Source: Chrysoperla carnea
Taxonomy: Eukaryota; Arthropoda; Insecta; Neuroptera; Chrysopidae
Assembly: GCF_905475395.1 (NCBI RefSeq)
Contig: NC_058337.1
Coordinates: 12,822,983-12,886,982, forward strand
Reading direction: 5' to 3'
Length of the DNA stretch: 64,000 bases
Shown: piece after piece, positions 37,668 to 49,201 of the stretch
How positions within the stretch are numbered: the first letter of the stretch is position 1
How the letters are laid out: the number at the start of each line of letters is the position of its first letter
Translations under genes and position numbers: made by a program
Notes under the pieces: generated by a model
Database searches by the model: none
What the model saw: the letters and a program-made list of their open reading frames with translations, nothing else
What the model was told of the DNA's origin: nothing

Positions 37668-40600
37668 ATGGTAAGTGATGACTGATACTTCATAGTTAAA
37701 ATTTTAATCTTAATTGATCTAAACAAATATGGTAATAAAATAAATTATTTAAATCAAAATATATTTTACTTTATACCATTTTATTTGTGTATACGTTTAT
37801 TTATTATTAACTATGTATTTTAATATTTATTTTGTTAAAAATATTTGTGGTCATAACCTAGTTTGTGTTAATGCTTGTATACGATAAAATGTTTTTTGTT
37901 TTTAGGCTCGTGGCCCAAAGAAGCATTTGAAGCGTTTAAACGCACCAAAAGCATGGATGTTGGATAAATTGGGTGGTGTTTTTGCTCCACGACCATCAAC
38001 AGGACCTCACAAATTACGTGAATCCTTACCTCTCGTTATATTCCTTCGTAATAGACTTAAATATGCTCTTACAAACTGTGAAGTTAAAAAAATTGTCATG
38101 CAACGATTAATTAAAGTCGATGGAAAAGTACGCACAGATCCAAATTATCCAGCTGGATTTATGGGTAAGTTTTATATACAAACAAAAACTTTGAACAAGT
38201 AGGAAGATTTAATGTGTTAAAAAGATTGAAATTATGTTGGTTTTTAGATGTGGTAACCATTGATAAAACTGGAGAATTTTTCCGTCTTATTTATGATGTT
38301 AAAGGACGTTTCACCATTCACAGAATCACAGCTGAAGAAGCTAAGGTTAGTGACATGTTTTTTTAAAATTTATTTTAAAAATCACCTCTTTTTCATCCTC
38401 TTGTGTACAGTATCATTCTTGCACAGGACTGCAATAAAGAGGAGAGCAATATATAGGTCTAAAAGGTGATTAATGTATCAATAGTTAATCATTTATAACC
38501 CTACGCACATTTATTGTATACTTGTATGTAAGTTGTATGCTTTAGCAAAGCATAAATATTTTTTCATCTTAGTTTTCGTATATTTTTTATAGAAAGCATG
38601 ATTTTCGTAGATTATAATATCAAAAAAGTGAATTTTTCGTAAAAATTTTCCAAATTTTACATAATATTTGAAAATAATGGTGTATTTCTTCAGCAAATTT
38701 GTTGCATTAACGCAGTCTGTCTGAGGAGTGTTCAAAATTGGCATTTGCGAATGTTCGAAGATTATTTTAGTTTAAAAAAAATCAAAAACAAACCTAACAC
38801 TCAATCAATTTGCCTGGGACAAATATTTTTGTTACAAACTTTTACAATTTTTACGATATTAATCATACAAGTGAAATTAACAAAATTTAAATACTCCCGA
38901 GAAAGTTTTTGGGTACGGAATCCTAAACTCGCACTTGAAACGAATCTAAGAACAATCTTCATTTAATTACCTTTTTCCTTGCAAATTTTTTCAAACTGAA
39001 TCGATTTTGAGGATCAATGCCTATTTATTTAGTTTTTCCGGGTACGGTACCCTAAACTCGCACTTGAAACATTGCTAAGAACACTTCCCATTATATTATC
39101 ATTCAAACGAAACAAAAAAAAAATCCAAATTTATTTATCCGCTTAGGCGCTACGATGCCACAGACAGACATATCGGTCATTCTTGTAACACATGTTTTTG
39201 GTTCGGGAGTAAAAAATTATGGTGACCACATTGAATTAAATTTTACTGTAATTCATTAAAGTCAGGGAGTTTTATTAGTTTCGTCCCAAAGTTCTAAAAG
39301 GTTAGATTAGGTTAGGTTATATAGGCTATAGAGCCCATTGTGATACCATATATGTTTTATCACCTTTCCGCCAATAATTTCATTTACCAGCTCCTCAATT
39401 TCAGAGGCTGAGTGCACCTCCTTCATGCATATACCATGCACTACACCAGCCCATCACAACTATTAATTAAATTAATTTTGTTGCGACGGCGGGAATCGAA
39501 CCCGCTACCCTAAGAATACCGCGGACGGAATTGGTTACGCCTTAACCAACTGAGCTAATAGAGCGACAAAGTTCTAAAAACAATGTTTAGAATTTTTTTT
39601 TCTATACGAATTATTTTAAAAATTGGCGTATGCGATTGCAATATCATAACTAATATAACGATTTTCCCTGTTCGTTATTTGTAAAATTTTTGTTCCATTT
39701 TCTTTCAAAGCAATTTAAAAGTTTTAGACAGGGAATTTATGAATTATTCAACTGGAAAAGTCAGGGTAATTTATTTTGGAAAAACAGTGGCCACCACGAA
39801 AATAATTACCCAAATATAATAGAATTTGGAATGTAAAATCTCAACACGAAAACGCTCGGATTGGCTCTTGAGTATTCCTAGGAATACTCAATCCTAGGAA
39901 GAAATTTCTAAATAGACATATGTAAAAATATTTTTGTTAAAAACGGAGTCGATTCGAGCGATTTTATGTTAAAATTATGAATGCAAAGTCAATACTACCC
40001 TTAACTAGTATTGACGTTTAAAAATAACGCCATAGGTTTTTAAAATAAATAAATATTTACTTAATTAGTTTAGAAAGTAGTCCTTTTCCTAAAGCATTCA
40101 AGGTCAATTTTATTTAGTTAACATATTAAATTTATTTTACGAGTTTTCTAACGTATTTTTTTTAATTTATTTACAGTACAAATTATGCAAAGTAAAACGT
40201 GTGCAAACTGGACCAAAAGGTATTCCATTCTTGGTAACACATGATGGACGAACAATTCGTTACCCAGATCCAGTAATTAAAGTAAATGATACAATTCAAT
40301 TAGACATTGCCACTGGTAAAATAATGGACTCAATCAAATTTGATTCTGGTAATTTATGTATGATAACTGGAGGTCGTAACTTGGGGCGTGTTGGTTCTGT
40401 TGTAAATAGGGAACGTCATCCTGGATCATTTGACATTGTACATGTTAAAGATTCCCAAGGACATACTTTTGCTACCAGGTATATTGAATTTTCGTATATT
40501 AATTTTATATTCTTGGGCCCTATCGAAGCTTAATCTTGTTTATTTAATAACAAATTGAGTCAAAATGAGGCCCATATCAAGATATTTTAACTCTTAAGGT

Positions 40601-42063
40601 CACTGGTTAAGTTAGTTTGTATAACTCTCACAGTAATACCCAGAGTTTGAACATAAAAAACAGTAACAAAAATTTGTGAAAATAATTTACTAGTACTATC
40701 ATATATCTAATCGCAAGTTCAACGAAATTTGAAATAGTGTATACTTTATATTATGTATACTTTAGTTTGATTTACTTTTGAGAATATAACAAATATAAAT
40801 TTATATATTTTCCGAATAGAAAAATTTTAAACTATCTGACTTCAGAAACAACACGGGGATTTTAGCTATAATTATGGAAAAATCAGGAAATTTAATAAAA
40901 ATTGAAACGCCATTTTGTATAGTGTATCCAATCAACATGTTCATTATAAAGTAACAGTTTTTTCTTTTAAAGATGGTGTCAAAAATAGCCCTTTATTGGT
41001 ACTTTTAATTTAATTCCAGTTTGAAAACCAAAAATCTCGAAAAATAGTTTTTATGGAAAATTTTCCATAAAGTATTAGTTTTTCAATATCTTCAATTAGC
41101 ATACAATAAATAAAAAAAACCGTTATTCTTAATCTTTGGGTTATTTGAGAAATTGCGCCTTTTCTGCACAACTGCGGTGGATTAACTTTGATATTATAGT
41201 CAAAGTTACATTCTGAAATAAGCAGTTTAAGCAATAAACTTATAAATTTTTAATATTTAAATAGGATTTTCGAGACCCATACTCTCGTAGGACCTGGCAA
41301 ATTATACAATTAAAAATCTACAACTTAACATTTTGAAACTGCACGTTTCAGAATTTAAGTAATCAAGGGTCTAATTTGTCTGGACTGACCTCTAAAATGC
41401 ACCAAAATGATATATTTTTTGAATTTTCACAAATTTTTGATAAAAAAACAAAGCAATTATGATAGTTATTTACGATTCAAGTGAGGGTAAGTGCTTCATT
41501 AACGTATATATGCGAAATTTGCAAGAGTGTGTAGCACGAGTTGGGAAAATCACAGAAGTACGTTAATAAAGCTTTATCACACATATTGTACAAAATTTTA
41601 TCTACGCATCTAAAATGTGGAATTAAACGGTAATAAAAAAAAATTTGACACGAGGCGAAAAAATTAGAACATCAAAAAAGTTACTACAGTAACTGTGTTA
41701 TTAATTCTATTTCGCCAGTAATTTGGTTAATTTTATTGGTTGAAAATCTGTGCGGTAATTAACTTATTTATCTCATGCAAAAGAAGTGGATTAAGTAGTT
41801 CATGGGCGTAGATAAAAAATATTTATCTGCACGACAAACTCAAGGGAAAACACTTTTCCGATATTAGTAGTAGAAGTATAATTGACTTTGAAAAACGTTA
41901 GAATGTATGATAATAAAAATAAATTTTTTATGATTACAGGTTAAATAATGTATTCATCATTGGTAAAGGAAGCAAAGCATTCGTATCACTTCCACGTGGT
42001 AAAGGTGTTAAATTATCAATTGCTGAAGAAAGAGATAAGAGATTAGCGGCTAAGGCACATTAA
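37668..42063 (+). CDS. RpS4: 40S ribosomal protein S4 (eS4)
   Basis: Small-subunit ribosomal protein of cytosolic ribosomes. Exons 37668-37670 (ATG alone before GTAAGT), 37906-38164, 38248-38345, 40177-40478 and 41940-42063 give 261 residues, the family length, ending RLAAKAH. The order is as expected: N-terminal [21 protein letters not shown]4-like RNA-binding core ([23 protein letters not shown]), the central eS4 domain ([20 protein letters not shown]) and a KOW-like segment ([18 protein letters not shown]). Nothing is missing. The start-codon-only first exon is known from animal RPS4 genes. AATAAA at 42110-42115 is a likely poly(A) signal. Intron 3 contains a SINE and family B repeats; I recognised no box C/D or H/ACA snoRNA in the introns. 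Confidence 0.98.
38880..39190 (-). repeat. Repeat family B, duplicated, in RpS4 intron 3
   Basis: GGGTACGG(A/T)-(A/C)CCTAAACTCGCACTTGAAAC occurs twice as direct copies about 130 bp apart, followed by CGCTACGATGCCACAGACAG. Reverse complement of the repeat at 17284-17470. Confidence 0.65.
39300..39566 (-). mobile_element. tRNA-derived SINE in RpS4 intron 3
   Basis: The head holds polymerase III box A (TTAGCTCAGTTGGTTAAGG) and box B (GGTTCGATTCC) at tRNA-like spacing, but the expected anticodon stem does not form, so it is SINE rather than tRNA. A 190-bp unrelated body follows. The tail reads TAACCTAACCTAATCTAACC. A perfect 13-bp target duplication, CAAAGTTCTAAAA on the plus strand, flanks it at 39287-39299 and 39567-39579. 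Confidence 0.9.
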
Positions 42064-42869
42064 AAATGAGTCTTAACGTATTTTTTTCTTATGTACGTTA
42101 TGTATAAAAAATAAAAAAATCGAAAAAACAATCACTCATGTTTTGTTTATTTATATTCTGTAATTTTTTTTTTAATTTTATAAATTAAAGATACATTTTA
42201 TTTATTCGTTTGAAATTTTCTTAATTTTCTTTCGAATGTCGTAATTAAATGTTAATTTTACAAATGATGGCCTTCAAGAATTGCGACTAATCATTGTTTG
42301 TATAGGCAATATTGTTTATACAGTCTTACCACTGCGGTGAAACCGTTAAACACATTTGGGTCTACTGCATTGCTTGGAAGTGATTCAAGATGTTTTCTTA
42401 TTTGTTTTTCTTGAAAAATCAGAAAGCTGCACTGTACAAAATCCTAAAAACTTTCTTGTAACATCTGAAAAAGTGAAATTTGATCGAAAAAATTTTTTTA
42501 GTCTACTCAACTTAACTCCGTAATTATATTTCATCTGGACCCGTTTTCGTATCCGTTGCTTTTAGTCCAAGCAAATTGTGTATTTTTTAAAATTTTGAAA
42601 CGATCAGTCAACGTGAAGTTGTAAGTTTTAATTTATAAAAAGAATTCAAGACCTGATTCAACACCTAGCAAATTATGTTTAGTTATTACATATAAAAATT
42701 ACAGATTATCCTGCGATTGTATTCTTTGGATAATTTTAAGCCGAAAGTGCCTTATATACTTTAAACCCAATAGGTTAGACCGTTAAATGTTGTGAGAAAC
42801 GTGAAAACGTTTGTTTGAATTTTATCATTGGTTTTAGTAATGAAAAAATCGTTCCTTACCATGGATTTT

Positions 42870-43541
42870 TATACCTTGTACATATGTAATATATATCAAG
42901 GTATAATAAGTTTAGTACCAAGTTTGTAACGCCTAAAAATATTGATGATATGCACAAAATTTTAGTAAGGTGTTCATAAAAGCACCTAACTAATTAGTCC
43001 ATTCCCGGTTGTCTGATCTGACAATACGATAACTCAAAAAAATATCAAACTGAAATTTTTACATCGTGTTCAGGACGTAAAATTAACAGTGAAGACTAGT
43101 TTGTAAATGAGCAACAGGTCAATTGGGTCCGTAGGTCCCGTCTTCTTGTACACCGTTGAAAATAGAACAAAACTTCTAATTTAAAAATGTTCCTTTTAAA
43201 AAAATTAAACAACTTTTGTTTGAAATATTTTTTCGTAAACGTCATTATTTATCCGTGACGGCGCAAATTAGGACAAAACTTTTATGTCCATTTTCACCAA
43301 AATTATAAATGATTCGAGAGTTGAAAATTTGCAGGTAACTAGTATTATTGTGAAACATTCTCTCAAAACGAAACAAAATTCTAGAAAATACTTTCGTAAA
43401 GCCAAATAAATGGCGACCGAGAGGCTGTTGGTTTTTAAAACTCTTCTAATTTATAAAAAATTATTGTAAGCATTGATTTTCAACACTTTCTATACAAAGT
43501 ATTTCAACAATTAATTCAGTCAATTGTTTTTTTTTTCACTT
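42870..43541 (+). repeat. Repeat family A, copy 5 (diverged)
   Basis: Starts TATACCTTGTACATATG and ends TTCAGTCAATTG and TTTTTCAC; retains all middle blocks but with more changes than other copies. Confidence 0.75.
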
Positions 43542-44550
43542 TTTTTGTTGACAAATTTCTTTTTTTGTAGTATTGAGATGATTTGATGGAACAACTCAAG
43601 AAAATTTGAAATGTAGTCAATTTATGTTTAGAAGCTTTTTTACACGTTTACATTGAACATAGTAAAAATGTATACACAACAAATAATCTACAACTTTTTT
43701 TGTTCGATTTTCGTAAATATATTTCTTCTTTAAATTTCGCATTGAACCGCAGAACTCTGAACCACGTCATACATCGTGCCATGTATAAAATTGCTTCTTC
43801 TGACATGTTCACGCTCTTTTCCATTGCCTCAATAGTATGTGACTTCAATCGATGGAAAATTTTGACCACCTATCAAAATCATCACCACGCATTTCTTTTA
43901 ACTTTTTTACCATTACTTTTCCGACCGTGATAAGTTCCATTGAAGGTTGCGTGAATTTCCAATGGATATAAGAGAAATCCAATGATTGCAACTGTCATCA
44001 GGTAGATTATCACATTCAGAGCGAGTAACGTTCGATGATGCCAAAAAAAGATATTTCTCTCGAAATCTGTAAGCCACATAGCCACGAACAAATTTGAATG
44101 CCTCATCCAGGTAAGTTTTCTTCTTCATTGGATTTGAAAATATTTAAACTTGTTCTGCCAGCAACCTAAGACAGAAAAAAAATTACAGTAAGTTAAACGT
44201 AGAATAAGCAATTAACCTGGAAATTAAAAAATTGTAAATGTATTGGACTATTGGAAACTCCGTGTTGGATTATAAATTTCAGTTTCACGTATTGATCTTT
44301 ACTTTTTTCAAATAGTCATGGCTGTTTTCTTATTATTCGGGAATGTTGACTGCGAAATAAAAATACTGAATAGTAAATTGCCGTTACATTGTTCAATGTC
44401 CACTTGGAATTTTCGATGTCACTCTCCACCACGTTTGGAAAAACGCAAATATTGGAAAATTTGTTGCCATCCGCATCGGTGTCACTTATGTTCAACTCGT
44501 TGATGCTAGTATTGACGTCCTCGTCAAAATATTATTAATTTTTTTAATTA

Positions 44551-44572
44551 GACATATATATATATATATATA
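44551..44572. repeat. (TA)n microsatellite
   Basis: Run of TA dinucleotides inside the P-element relic. Confidence 0.8.
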
Positions 44573-45404
44573 GCAGAATTTTTAGTTAATTCTTGGCGCT
44601 GTATGTCTTAAAGATGATGCGAAGTTGCTAATCAATGCAACGTCCTCAATTTCATCGCCATCGACGTCCTTTGCGTTGGCTGCGAATATGGCATGTTTCC
44701 CGAGTAAATAATTTTGGCATTTCATGGCTAAGGCTGAGAGGTGATCGTCACATCTTCCCATGGCTCGAAAAGTTGCAAATAGTTGTTCGATTATGTCTTG
44801 ATTCAACCTTCTTGTTAAGATATACGAAATTTCCAGAGATTCGTGCTGATTGCATCTGTACTGCAAGCATTTCTTTTAGAGCCATGTTGTTTAATATAAT
44901 TCCCTTTTGAAAAAGCGTTCTTAAGGCTAATTTACATTTGTCACTTTTGATGATCATCTTGGAGGAATCATCGAAAGTGACAAGTGTAAATTGCCTTTCA
45001 TTGTGATTTCATCCAAAGTGTACACTAAAGATGAAGGATGAAATATTTCGACCCCCGACCAACTTTTGATGAAAGAGTCGTTCCTCAAAGCGATGATTCA
45101 TCGAGAGTGAGGGCCCAATGACAAATGTAAACACTTTGTTTATTACGTTTGTTCACTAATTAAATAAGAAATATTTTTTAAATACTTTTATATTCAATAT
45201 TAATATTTATAAAAAATATTATTTATTTATTTATATATATTTATATTATATAATTATTAAATAATATCTATAGATAAAAAAAATAAATCTATAGAATATA
45301 TTATTATAATTATTAAATTTAATTTTTTTTTCACGCCAGTCGATTGTTTTGGGTTTTGGTAGTTTTATTTGATTTAAATATTGTGCATACCTATCATCGT
45401 GGTA

Positions 45405-47559
45405 ATGTCATTCAAGTGGCAAGATAAACACATGGAACTATTTCTAGAAACTTACCAGCGGTATGAGTGCTTGTGGAATAATAAATGCAGTGATTACAGC
45501 AAAACTAACCTACGGGAAAAAGCGTACTCCTCAATGCTGGCCGATTTAAATTTGCCTGGATTAACTGTACTCGACATCAAGGCAAAAATAAAAACTATTA
45601 GAACACGTTATGGGGCAGAACTTTGCAAGATAAAAAATTCAGAAAGAAGTGGAGCTAGTGCTGATGACGTTTATGAGCCCCGACTATTCTGGTTTAAACT
45701 TGCAGACGTGTTTCTACGCAACATATGCACTCCAAAAGCCAGTTCTTCAAACTTGAAGGTGAGTACTCTCAAATACATATACTTACGTAATTATTTCTTT
45801 TTCTCAAAATGATGTATGATTAATTTTTGCTAATAAAAATTCACAAACCAAATGACAAATCAATTTCAAAGCCAAAAATAAGATGTTTATTTATTTTTTT
45901 TTAAATTTGTTGATTACTAAATCATTTTCAATTGCCATGGTACAATGTGTGTTGTGACAAAACATTCAGCATAATAATTTCGTACTTCTCCTGCTGCCCT
46001 GCTGTAGTTATTTGAAGCACCATGGGATATTTCCTCAAGACCACTGTGTGGATGTTGGGTAGCGGTACCTGGTTGAACCCTTCCTTCTTCCCAGTTTTCA
46101 ATATCCAGCATATCTCTCTTGATGTATGGGTGTATGGGAGTTGAAGTCTTTCGCAACCAGTTGTGAAGAGCGCATGTAGTTTTCACCACTTGTTCCGTTG
46201 TTTGTATGGAGAGTGGAATAGGTTTCTCAAAGATTCTAAATTTCGACACAAGTATGCCGAATGTGTTTTCCACAACGCGACGGGCCCTTGAAAGTCTGTA
46301 ATTGAATATTTTTTGTTTTTCGGTTAGCGGACCACATCTGGAATATGGTTTTAAAATATTGGTTCTCAATGGGAAGGCATCGTCAGCGACGAAAATTCCT
46401 TGTTCCGGTATATTTAGTGAATTCTTTTGCAAGGCCTCATTAAAAGTTGATTTCGCAAATACTGCAGCGTCATTTACTCTTCCATTGGTTCCCACATCGA
46501 TGTATATGAAATTGTAATTGGCATCAACAATTGCGAATAGTATCGTACTGAAATCTTTCTTGTAATTAAAATACTGTGAACCAGTTTTTGGAGGGCACCT
46601 GATGGTGACGTGCTTACCGTCCATAGCCCCACACACATTTGGGAAATTCCACAAAGTTTCGTAGTCTCGCATCACATTTTCCCAGCTTTCAACTGTGTTA
46701 GGCACCTGTAACAAGCAATAATTATTAGACAGTGTACATTATTCTATTTTACCTGTAACAAGCAATAATTATTAGACAGTGTACATTATTCTATTTTACC
46801 TGTAACAAGCAATAATTATTAGACAGTGTACATTATTCTATTTTTAGAGCTTTGTATTTGTGTCAACTTTCAATTGCTTTCGGGAACGATTGATTTCATG
46901 TAATTTCATGTTCTTTGTTTCAGGAGTTAGAATCGACGATAAAGGGCATTTCTGGAAAAGCAACCGATGATAGCCAACATTTGGGACAACATGAACAGGA
47001 AACTGAGCAAACAGCACACATTCAGGACACTGAGGCAACATCTCCAAATATGATTACAACGTCTTCGGCGGAAATTAGGAATACTCCAAAAAACACAAAG
47101 GGGAGTAAACGTTCCCTCAGTACTACCGTTTCAGGGGTTCAGGACGCAATAAAACAATTGAAGACACTATCGGAAGAAAATAAGCAGGATCTGAACGAAT
47201 TCGACGTGTTTTGTGAAAGCCTTGCTATACAGTTGAAAAAAATGCCCTTAGATAGGGCTCTTATCTGTCAAGGACAGCTACAGAAAGTGATGACACAAGA
47301 ACGACTCTTCCAACTCACATCACATCCTCAGTCTCACTCATCCATGTCGTCCAGGTCACCTGCTGATTATCAACAGTCGATAGCAACTTCAGGCCGGTAC
47401 TCTGCGATGTCATCAACGCAAAGCAGCACACATTCACGGCAGTCACAAAACGATTACTACCAATCTACCGAAAAAGATGACGATTATGAAAACAGTGATG
47501 TTTTGTCCGATGCCATTTCTTCAGCGGGAATAATAGTTGATGATTTAATGGATTTATAA
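45405..47559 (+). CDS. Harbinger accessory protein, MADF-BESS type
   Basis: Exons 45405-45758 and 46924-47559 (in phase, GTGAGT donor, TTTCAG acceptor) give 329 residues. The N-terminus is a MADF/Myb-like DNA-binding domain (WQDKHMELFLETYQRYECLW, AKIKTIRTRYGAEL, FWFKLADVF). The C-terminus has a BESS-like segment (EFDVFCESLAIQLKKMPLDR, QGQLQKVMTQERLFQL) followed by a Ser/Gln-rich tail. In this superfamily the second protein brings transposase to the DNA ends and into the nucleus. I chose the ATG at 45405 because it starts the MADF domain directly; an in-frame ATG at 45381 is the alternative. The intron contains the whole second exon of the opposing transposase gene. Confidence 0.85.
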
Positions 47560-48334
47560 CAAATTATCTTACGTTATTTTATAGAAATAAAAAATATTTT
47601 CAAAATTACTTGAAACTTTGTATACTATAAACTTTTTATTCTACCGGCAGACAGCTTTTGCTATTGCTGGTATTAAATACTTTTTCTCCTACTGTTTTAA
47701 AGTTCAATTATTGTTTTTTTTTTTTTAAGTAATGTTCTTCTTTTTCTTTTTTTGTACCCCATCTATTTCTTATGTAAATAAAGTATGTGTTTCATTCATT
47801 CATTCAACTTTTTATTCTGTTAACCTATGAATTAATTAAACTACAAGATATTAAATTTCTACTTACCATTATAAAATCTGCCAAACAGTTGTATATAGCC
47901 CTGCATACCTCAGGCAAAAACCGTGAAAATGTGCTTCTTGGAATTCTGTACAGTGCACTTAAGGTACCTATATTATCTCCAGTCGCTAGATATCGTAGCG
48001 TCATTTGCAGTTTTATTTTAGGGCTTAAAGCTTCTCGGAACCAAGTATCTTTTTTTCTTATCAACGGAGTTACTTTGTCTAGAAGATATGCGAATTGCTC
48101 CTCGTTCATTCTTAAATGATTTCTATACACCTCAGGATTTTCCTCTGCCCATTCTCTTAACAGGGTTGACGAAGCTCCCAGATTTGTCCTCCTTGAAACC
48201 CATGGCTTCACCCACCAACGTCTTTGAACACGTTTTCGTGATATAATAGCATTCAATTCATGCAGCAGTCCACGTGAAATTAAGGCAATGCCACTGCGTA
48301 TAATTTTTTGATTTCTTCTTGAACGAGACATCAC
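45917..48334 (-). CDS. PIF/Harbinger DDE transposase (HARBI1-like)
   Basis: Exons 48334-47867 and 46705-45917 join in phase (AATG|GTAAGT; TTACAG|GTG) to give 418 residues. The N-terminus has the HARBI1-type RRWWVKPWVSRR, FRE.LSPKIKLQMTLRYLATG and IPRSTFSRFLPEVCRAI, a helix-turn-helix region. The catalytic triad is present: D185 in GAMDGKH, D226 in YIDVG and E301 in RRVVENTFG, with the supporting ADDAFPL motif. No stop or frameshift, so activity is possible. Its intron contains the second exon of the opposing MADF-BESS gene and a triplicated 47-bp unit at the acceptor. An AATAAA-like run lies just downstream near 45885. Confidence 0.9.
46705..46845. repeat. Three tandem 47-bp units at the transposase splice acceptor
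   Basis: Units 46705-46751, 46752-46798 and 46799-46845 are essentially identical, each including GCAATAATTATTAGACAGTG. Each carries the minus-strand acceptor TTGTTACAG; the two upstream copies are followed immediately by GTAAAA. Confidence 0.95.
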
Positions 48335-49143
48335 TTTTCACAGACCAGTGAAACCAGCAAACTGTAGAAAATATGTAAACGAGGATGATCACCCTGGATG
48401 ATTTCACTCTGAGTGATTCACTTTGGATGTACCTCAAAAGTGATATAATGTAAACCCTACTTTAGTCTTAAAAAAGTATGAACGCTCTTCGTTGTGATTT
48501 CAGCATCGTTGTATTTGAATCCATAGAGTCGATAAAATGATTTAACCTAATATTTTCAAATTTTTTTATGATCATTTTTTTTCCAGAATTTCAACTTAAT
48601 TCCTTCATTTTTCGAAAACTTATCAGAGAAAGTTGCAAATATGAAGTTACTGTTACTGAGGTTTTTTGAGATTTTGAGGTTATTTTGTTCAGAGTACGAG
48701 CAAGCAAGGTCGATGCAAAAATTCATAACAAACAATTCTTTTTTTATTCATCTTAATCCGATCAATAGAAACAGAGATATACAAGAAAGCGTCACCAAAG
48801 AAAACAATGTAGAGATAAGTTGTCTCAAAACCTCGTGCAGAGGGTCGTGCGGTTCGTTCCGAAACTCTTTTTCGGTTTTTTACAACGAAAAAAACCTATT
48901 AAAAAAATTATTGTCATTAATTTTCCGAATTGATAATCAAAATCCGGTAGATTTATTCTACATTAGTTCTTTTCGTATTTTATACAAAATTAACATTTAT
49001 TGTACATCCCTTTCATCTATTATGCACGGTGCAAATGCGGATACTTTATAATTCGCTGGTTAATGATTATGATGTTTTTGTTAATCGATAAAAATTATAA
49101 AATTGAAGGGAAGATAGAAACATTTAAAAATTAAAATAGCACT

Positions 49144-49149
49144 TTTATT
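49144..49149 (-). promoter_or_regulatory. Bms1: Poly(A) signal of Bms1
   Basis: AATAAA on the minus strand about 53 bases after the Bms1 stop codon. Confidence 0.55.
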
Positions 49150-49201
49150 ACGAAATAGTTATGAAGTACAATTAATAATTAATAATATAACTCCATTAAT
49201 A

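Larger units (their letters stand above)
44925..48467. mobile_element. PIF/Harbinger transposon, apparently intact (3.5 kb)
   Basis: Ends lie in inverted orientation (GGCTAA..TTTACATT..TCACTTTTGA at left; GACTAA..TTTACATT..TCACTTTTGA at right), flanked on both sides by TTAA; a 3-bp TTA/TAA duplication fits the superfamily. It carries the two proteins expected of an autonomous element, a DDE transposase (-) and a DNA-binding accessory protein (+), both with complete frames. The left end is itself a palindrome of about 70 bp. Confidence 0.85.
43648..48545 (-). mobile_element. P-element transposase relic, split by a Harbinger insertion
   Basis: Minus-strand pieces resemble P-element/THAP9-type transposase. 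Residues from 44921 down to 44582 contain SYILTRRLNQDIIEQLF and FRAMGRCDDH, the RNase H-like C-terminal signature; 44128-43913 contains DEAFKFVRGYVAYRFREKYL; 43869-43648 continues with a C-terminal-like segment. One frame runs from 48540-48472 directly into 44921 once the Harbinger element is removed, dating that insertion after the P copy. Frame changes and stops separate the later pieces, and the N-terminal THAP domain was not found. A dead plain DNA transposon. Confidence 0.7.

Noticed and set aside
39480-39566. A tRNA gene on the minus strand
   Set aside because: Box A and box B are good, but the anticodon stem does not form, a long unrelated body follows, and target duplications flank the whole unit: a SINE.
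37671-41939. snoRNA genes in RpS4 introns
   Set aside because: A GTGATGA near the first donor resembles box C, but no box D at the proper distance with terminal stem was found.
48641-49051. A 136-codon plus-strand frame
   Set aside because: Low-complexity, unlike known proteins and next to the P-element relic on the other strand; probably chance.
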